DNA from: UBA2821 sp902763335
GTDB taxonomy: Bacteria; Bacillota; Clostridia; Lachnospirales; Lachnospiraceae
Length of the DNA stretch: 64,000 nt
Assembly: GCA_052066835.1 (NCBI GenBank)
Contig: JBQHRJ010000002.1
Strand: one strand, 5' to 3'
Shown here: piece after piece, positions 61,503 through 64,000 of the stretch
Layout of the letters: each line of letters starts with the position of its first letter
Numbering within the stretch: position 1 is the first letter of the stretch
The notes under the pieces: model-generated
Seen by the model: only the letters and a program-made list of their open reading frames with translations
The model's database searches: none
Told to the model about the DNA's origin: nothing
Position numbers and translations under genes: made by a program

Positions 61503-61530
61503 AGTATAACACCTTTTTTTTAATTGTCAA
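61503..61530 (-). promoter_or_regulatory. sigma-A promoter of thrS
   Basis: On the minus strand TTGACA (61525-61530), 16 bases and TATACT (61503-61508), placing the RNA start just before the T-box. Confidence 0.85.
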
Positions 61531-61533
61531 CGG

Positions 61534-62286
61534 TTATATATTGCCAACCGCATACTCTTTTAATATGGCAAATGACTCTCTTACCATATAATTTATGAAC
61601 AGAATTTTGTCTGATTTTCCGGCAAGACCTTCTACTTTTTTGTAGCCGAGTTTTTCTGCAAGCTTCATAGCCCTGTACACATGAAAATTGTTTGTGACTA
61701 CCGCAATTCTCTTATCTTTTAAATCCGCCTTTTCATCACTGAACATAAGATTTTCTTTCGTCGTTGTAGATTTATCCTCCATGATTATCCGATTTTCATC
61801 AAGACCTTTCTTAACCAGATATTTCTTCATTGCCTCTGCCTCGGATAAATCTTCACCGCGTCCCTGTCCTCCGGATACTATCACAGTGACCTCTTCATGC
61901 TTATCCGCATATTCATATGCCACATCAAGCCTTCTTGCCAATGATTTGGTAACCTTTGTTCCTCTGACCTGTGCTCCTAAAACAATGAGATAATCCGCAT
62001 CTTTTTCCGGTGTCGCATTTATTTTGCTTATTATCATTCCTTCAATTACACAAAATACTACTACCGCAAATATGAATATAAATGTCGCCACTGCCTTTAT
62101 AATTACCGGTATATGCGAAAGCCATTCTCCCTTTCCCGCCATATGAAAAAACAGTGCAAGCATCCCAAAGCCTGCCACCGCCACCAGCCAGAATGACAAA
62201 AACGATGAACCCGGTCCGGCATATGATGCGGCAATGATGTAATAAACCATACAAAGTGCCGCAATTATACCAAATACTATACTCAT
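61534..62286 (-). CDS. YdcF-family (DUF218) membrane protein
   Basis: 250 residues from ATG 62286 (MSIVFGIIAALC), six bases after GGAG; in-frame ATG 62298 is an alternative. Three or four membrane segments fill residues 1-~95. The DUF218 domain follows: YLIVLGAQVRGTKVTKSLAR, VIVSGGQGRGEDLSEAEAMK, IIMEDKSTTTKENLMFS and AVVTNNFHVYRAM. Family members (YdcF, SanA, ElyC) are linked to envelope maintenance; the activity is not settled. It lies between ppk1 and thrS, 28 bases after ppk1. Confidence 0.88.
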   Translation of the reverse strand: MSIVFGIIAALCMVYYIIAASYAGPGSSFLSFWLVAVAGFGMLALFFHMAGKGEWLSHIPVIIKAVATFIFIFAVVVFCVIEGMIISKINATPEKDADYLIVLGAQVRGTKVTKSLARRLDVAYEYADKHEEVTVIVSGGQGRGEDLSEAEAMKKYLVKKGLDENRIIMEDKSTTTKENLMFSDEKADLKDKRIAVVTNNFHVYRAMKLAEKLGYKKVEGLAGKSDKILFINYMVRESFAILKEYAVGNI

Positions 62287-62314
62287 TACTTTCTCCATTT
62301 CACACTTCTTTCTA

Positions 62315-64000
62315 TTACACCGACTCACTATTTTCCATCGGTGTAAATATTCTGTCGTTTCTTATTTTTTCTTCCTCTTTTGCCCGCTGCTGTGCCTCAT
62401 TACAGAAATACTCCTGTGCGCAGACTTTCTTTCTTCCCCGTCTGTCAAGTCTCGAATATTTACCTTCATTATCCATCACCTGTGCCTTGACATTATCATC
62501 AAGCTGTATATCTAATATGTGGATAACCTCTTCCTTAAGTTTTTCATCCATAACCGGAAATAAGATTTCCACACGTTTATTCAGATTTCTAGGCATCCAG
62601 TCGGCACTTCCCATATAAACTTCTTCATTTCCGTTATTATGGAAGTAAAATATTCTGCTGTGTTCCAAAAACATTCCTACGATTGAACGGACAGTTATAT
62701 TTTCGCTTACTCCCGGGATTCCTGTTCTCAGACAGCATATTCCTCTCACGATAAGGTCTATCTTAACTCCTGCTGCTGACGCTTCATACAGTGCCGCTAT
62801 TATTTTCCTGTCACACAGTGAATTCATTTTGGCAACTATAAATGCCTCTTTGCCTTCTTTCGCATACTTAATCTCACGCCTGATAAGATGTAAAAACTTG
62901 TCTCTGAGCCAATACGGTGCAAGACTTAATTTGTTCCATGACGGCGGCTCCGAATAACCTGATATCATATTAAATACTGCCGTGGCATCTTCTCCGATTG
63001 CCCTGTTGCATGTAAACATTCCCATATCCGTATATAATTTTGCCGTGGCATCATTATAATTACCTGTTCCGAGATGCACGTATCTCTTTATTCCGTCTTC
63101 TTCCCTTCTCACAACAAGGGTAATCTTACTGTGGGTCTTGAGTCCCAAAAGTCCGTATATAACATGGCATCCCGCCTTTTCAAGTTTCTGTGCCCATATT
63201 ATATTATTTTCCTCATCAAATCTGGCTTTAAGTTCCACAAGCACTGTCACCTGTTTACCATTCTCCGCTGCCTCTGCAAGGGAAGCAATAATCGGAGAGT
63301 TACCGCTTACACGGTACAATGTCTGCTTTATTGCAAGAACATTTTCATCCCTTGATGCCTGCTTTATAAAATCTACTACCGGATCAAATGTCACATACGG
63401 GTGATGAAGAAGTATATCACCTTTGCTTATCTGTGTAAATATGTCCTCTTCACTGTTCATTCCCGGAACCGGCTGGGGGATATACTTTTTATCCTTATAT
63501 TTCGAAAATCCGTCTATACCGTACATTTTCATAAGAAATGTTAAATCCAACGGACCATTTATTTTGAAAATATCTTCTTCTTTAATGTGCAGTTCCTTTT
63601 TCAAAATCTTCAAAAGCCGCTTGTCAATTTTCTCCTCGGTCTCAAGTCTGATGACTTCGCCCCACTGTCTCTTCTTAAGCTGCTTTTTTATCTCTTTCAT
63701 AAGATCTGCAGACTCTTCTTCCTCTATGGAAAAATCTGCATTTCTCATTATTCTGTAAGGATATGAACAGATTACATCATAATTCAAAAATAATTTATCA
63801 ATATTTTTCTGTATTATCTGCTCAAGTAATATCAGACAGGTTTTTCCGTCATTATCAGGTAGCTTAACAAATCTCGGAAGTACAGACGGCACCTGAACAG
63901 TAGCAAATTCAAGTTCATCACCATCTGAATTCTTACGTTTCATAAGTGCTGCTATATTAAGTGTCTTATTTCTTATAAGAGGAAAAGGTCTTGACGAATC
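62315..64000 (-). CDS. ppk1: polyphosphate kinase 1 (5' part outside the window)
   Basis: 562 codons to the right edge with no start: the frame stays open past the first internal Met and reads DSSRPFPLIRNKTLNIAAL at the boundary, as inside PPK1. About 130-150 N-terminal residues are missing (full length ~700). Seen are VPSVLPRFVKLPD, the catalytic region KQTLYRVSGNSPIIASLAEA with LLGLKTHSKITLVVRR (phosphohistidine region), VHLGTGNYNDATAKLYTD, and the second PLD-like half with GSADWMPRNLNKRVEILFPV. It makes long-chain polyphosphate from ATP at the membrane. Confidence 0.95.
   Translation of the reverse strand, partial: DSSRPFPLIRNKTLNIAALMKRKNSDGDELEFATVQVPSVLPRFVKLPDNDGKTCLILLEQIIQKNIDKLFLNYDVICSYPYRIMRNADFSIEEEESADLMKEIKKQLKKRQWGEVIRLETEEKIDKRLLKILKKELHIKEEDIFKINGPLDLTFLMKMYGIDGFSKYKDKKYIPQPVPGMNSEEDIFTQISKGDILLHHPYVTFDPVVDFIKQASRDENVLAIKQTLYRVSGNSPIIASLAEAAENGKQVTVLVELKARFDEENNIIWAQKLEKAGCHVIYGLLGLKTHSKITLVVRREEDGIKRYVHLGTGNYNDATAKLYTDMGMFTCNRAIGEDATAVFNMISGYSEPPSWNKLSLAPYWLRDKFLHLIRREIKYAKEGKEAFIVAKMNSLCDRKIIAALYEASAAGVKIDLIVRGICCLRTGIPGVSENITVRSIVGMFLEHSRIFYFHNNGNEEVYMGSADWMPRNLNKRVEILFPVMDEKLKEEVIHILDIQLDDNVKAQVMDNEGKYSRLDRRGRKKVCAQEYFCNEAQQRAKEEEKIRNDRIFTPMENSESV

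Overview
The window looks like a chromosomal segment of a low-GC, Gram-positive anaerobe of the class Clostridia, most likely a Lachnospiraceae gut commensal. Reasons: low-GC codon use, the hrcA-grpE-dnaK-dnaJ-prmA-rsmE order, two CIRCE operators, a thrS T-box, a sporulation-type sigma-K, RNase J, and several families typical of that group (DUF6062, DUF2225, an HPr-like protein without the catalytic histidine, an Asp-rich anchored protein). Species cannot be decided from the sequence. I see no rRNA or tRNA gene, no CRISPR array, no insertion sequence and no prophage.

Layout. 1-9.8 kb (minus strand): a type IV pilus operon read pilB, pilT, pilC, two tandem major-pilin-like genes, pilD, a pilM-pilN fusion, a pilO-like gene, a large pseudopilin and a minor pilin cut by the left edge. 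9.9-17.4 kb (minus): sigK, then a housekeeping run of tRNA U34 modification (trhP, trmR), a shortened MltG-like protein, RNA decay (ylbF-type gene, RNase J), DUF1292, ruvX, ireB, and mtaB. 17.5 kb (plus): a lone HPr-like gene with its own promoter and terminator. 17.8-26.9 kb (minus): the heat-shock operon hrcA-grpE-dnaK-dnaJ continuing into prmA, rsmE, a cysteine desulfurase and thiI. 27.0-32.6 kb (plus): an AT-rich island of two large YfhO-family membrane proteins, preceded by the wreck of a third copy. 32.7-51.4 kb (mostly minus): secreted papain-like protease, groESL under CIRCE, ogg, HAD phosphatase, an Asp-rich protein (plus), DUF6062, a MocR regulator, DUF2225, glnS, an M18 aminopeptidase, a 1098-residue TPR/GAF/GGDEF protein, a NUDIX hydrolase, a GH25 lysozyme, a small unknown gene and a C39-like peptidase. 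51.5-51.75 kb (minus): a short structured transcription unit with a consensus promoter and a strong terminator but no convincing ORF. 51.9-59.2 kb (plus): secreted CAP protein, then a self-regulated GntR/ABC/permease/MacB-like operon. 59.3-64 kb (minus): thrS behind a T-box, a YdcF-family membrane protein and the 3' part of ppk1 (cut by the right edge).

How it fits together. Most of the window is core genome: protein folding under HrcA, translation and tRNA modification, RNA turnover and cell-wall/secretion functions. The accessory parts are the pilus locus (motor, retraction ATPase, platform, peptidase, pilins), the YfhO island, the ABC module (peptide sensing or export is a guess) and the short RNA locus. 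The most promising undescribed element is the RNA locus near 51.6 kb; the pilM-pilN fusion, the catalytic-site-less HPr and MltG homologues and the collapsed YfhO copy are also worth checking.
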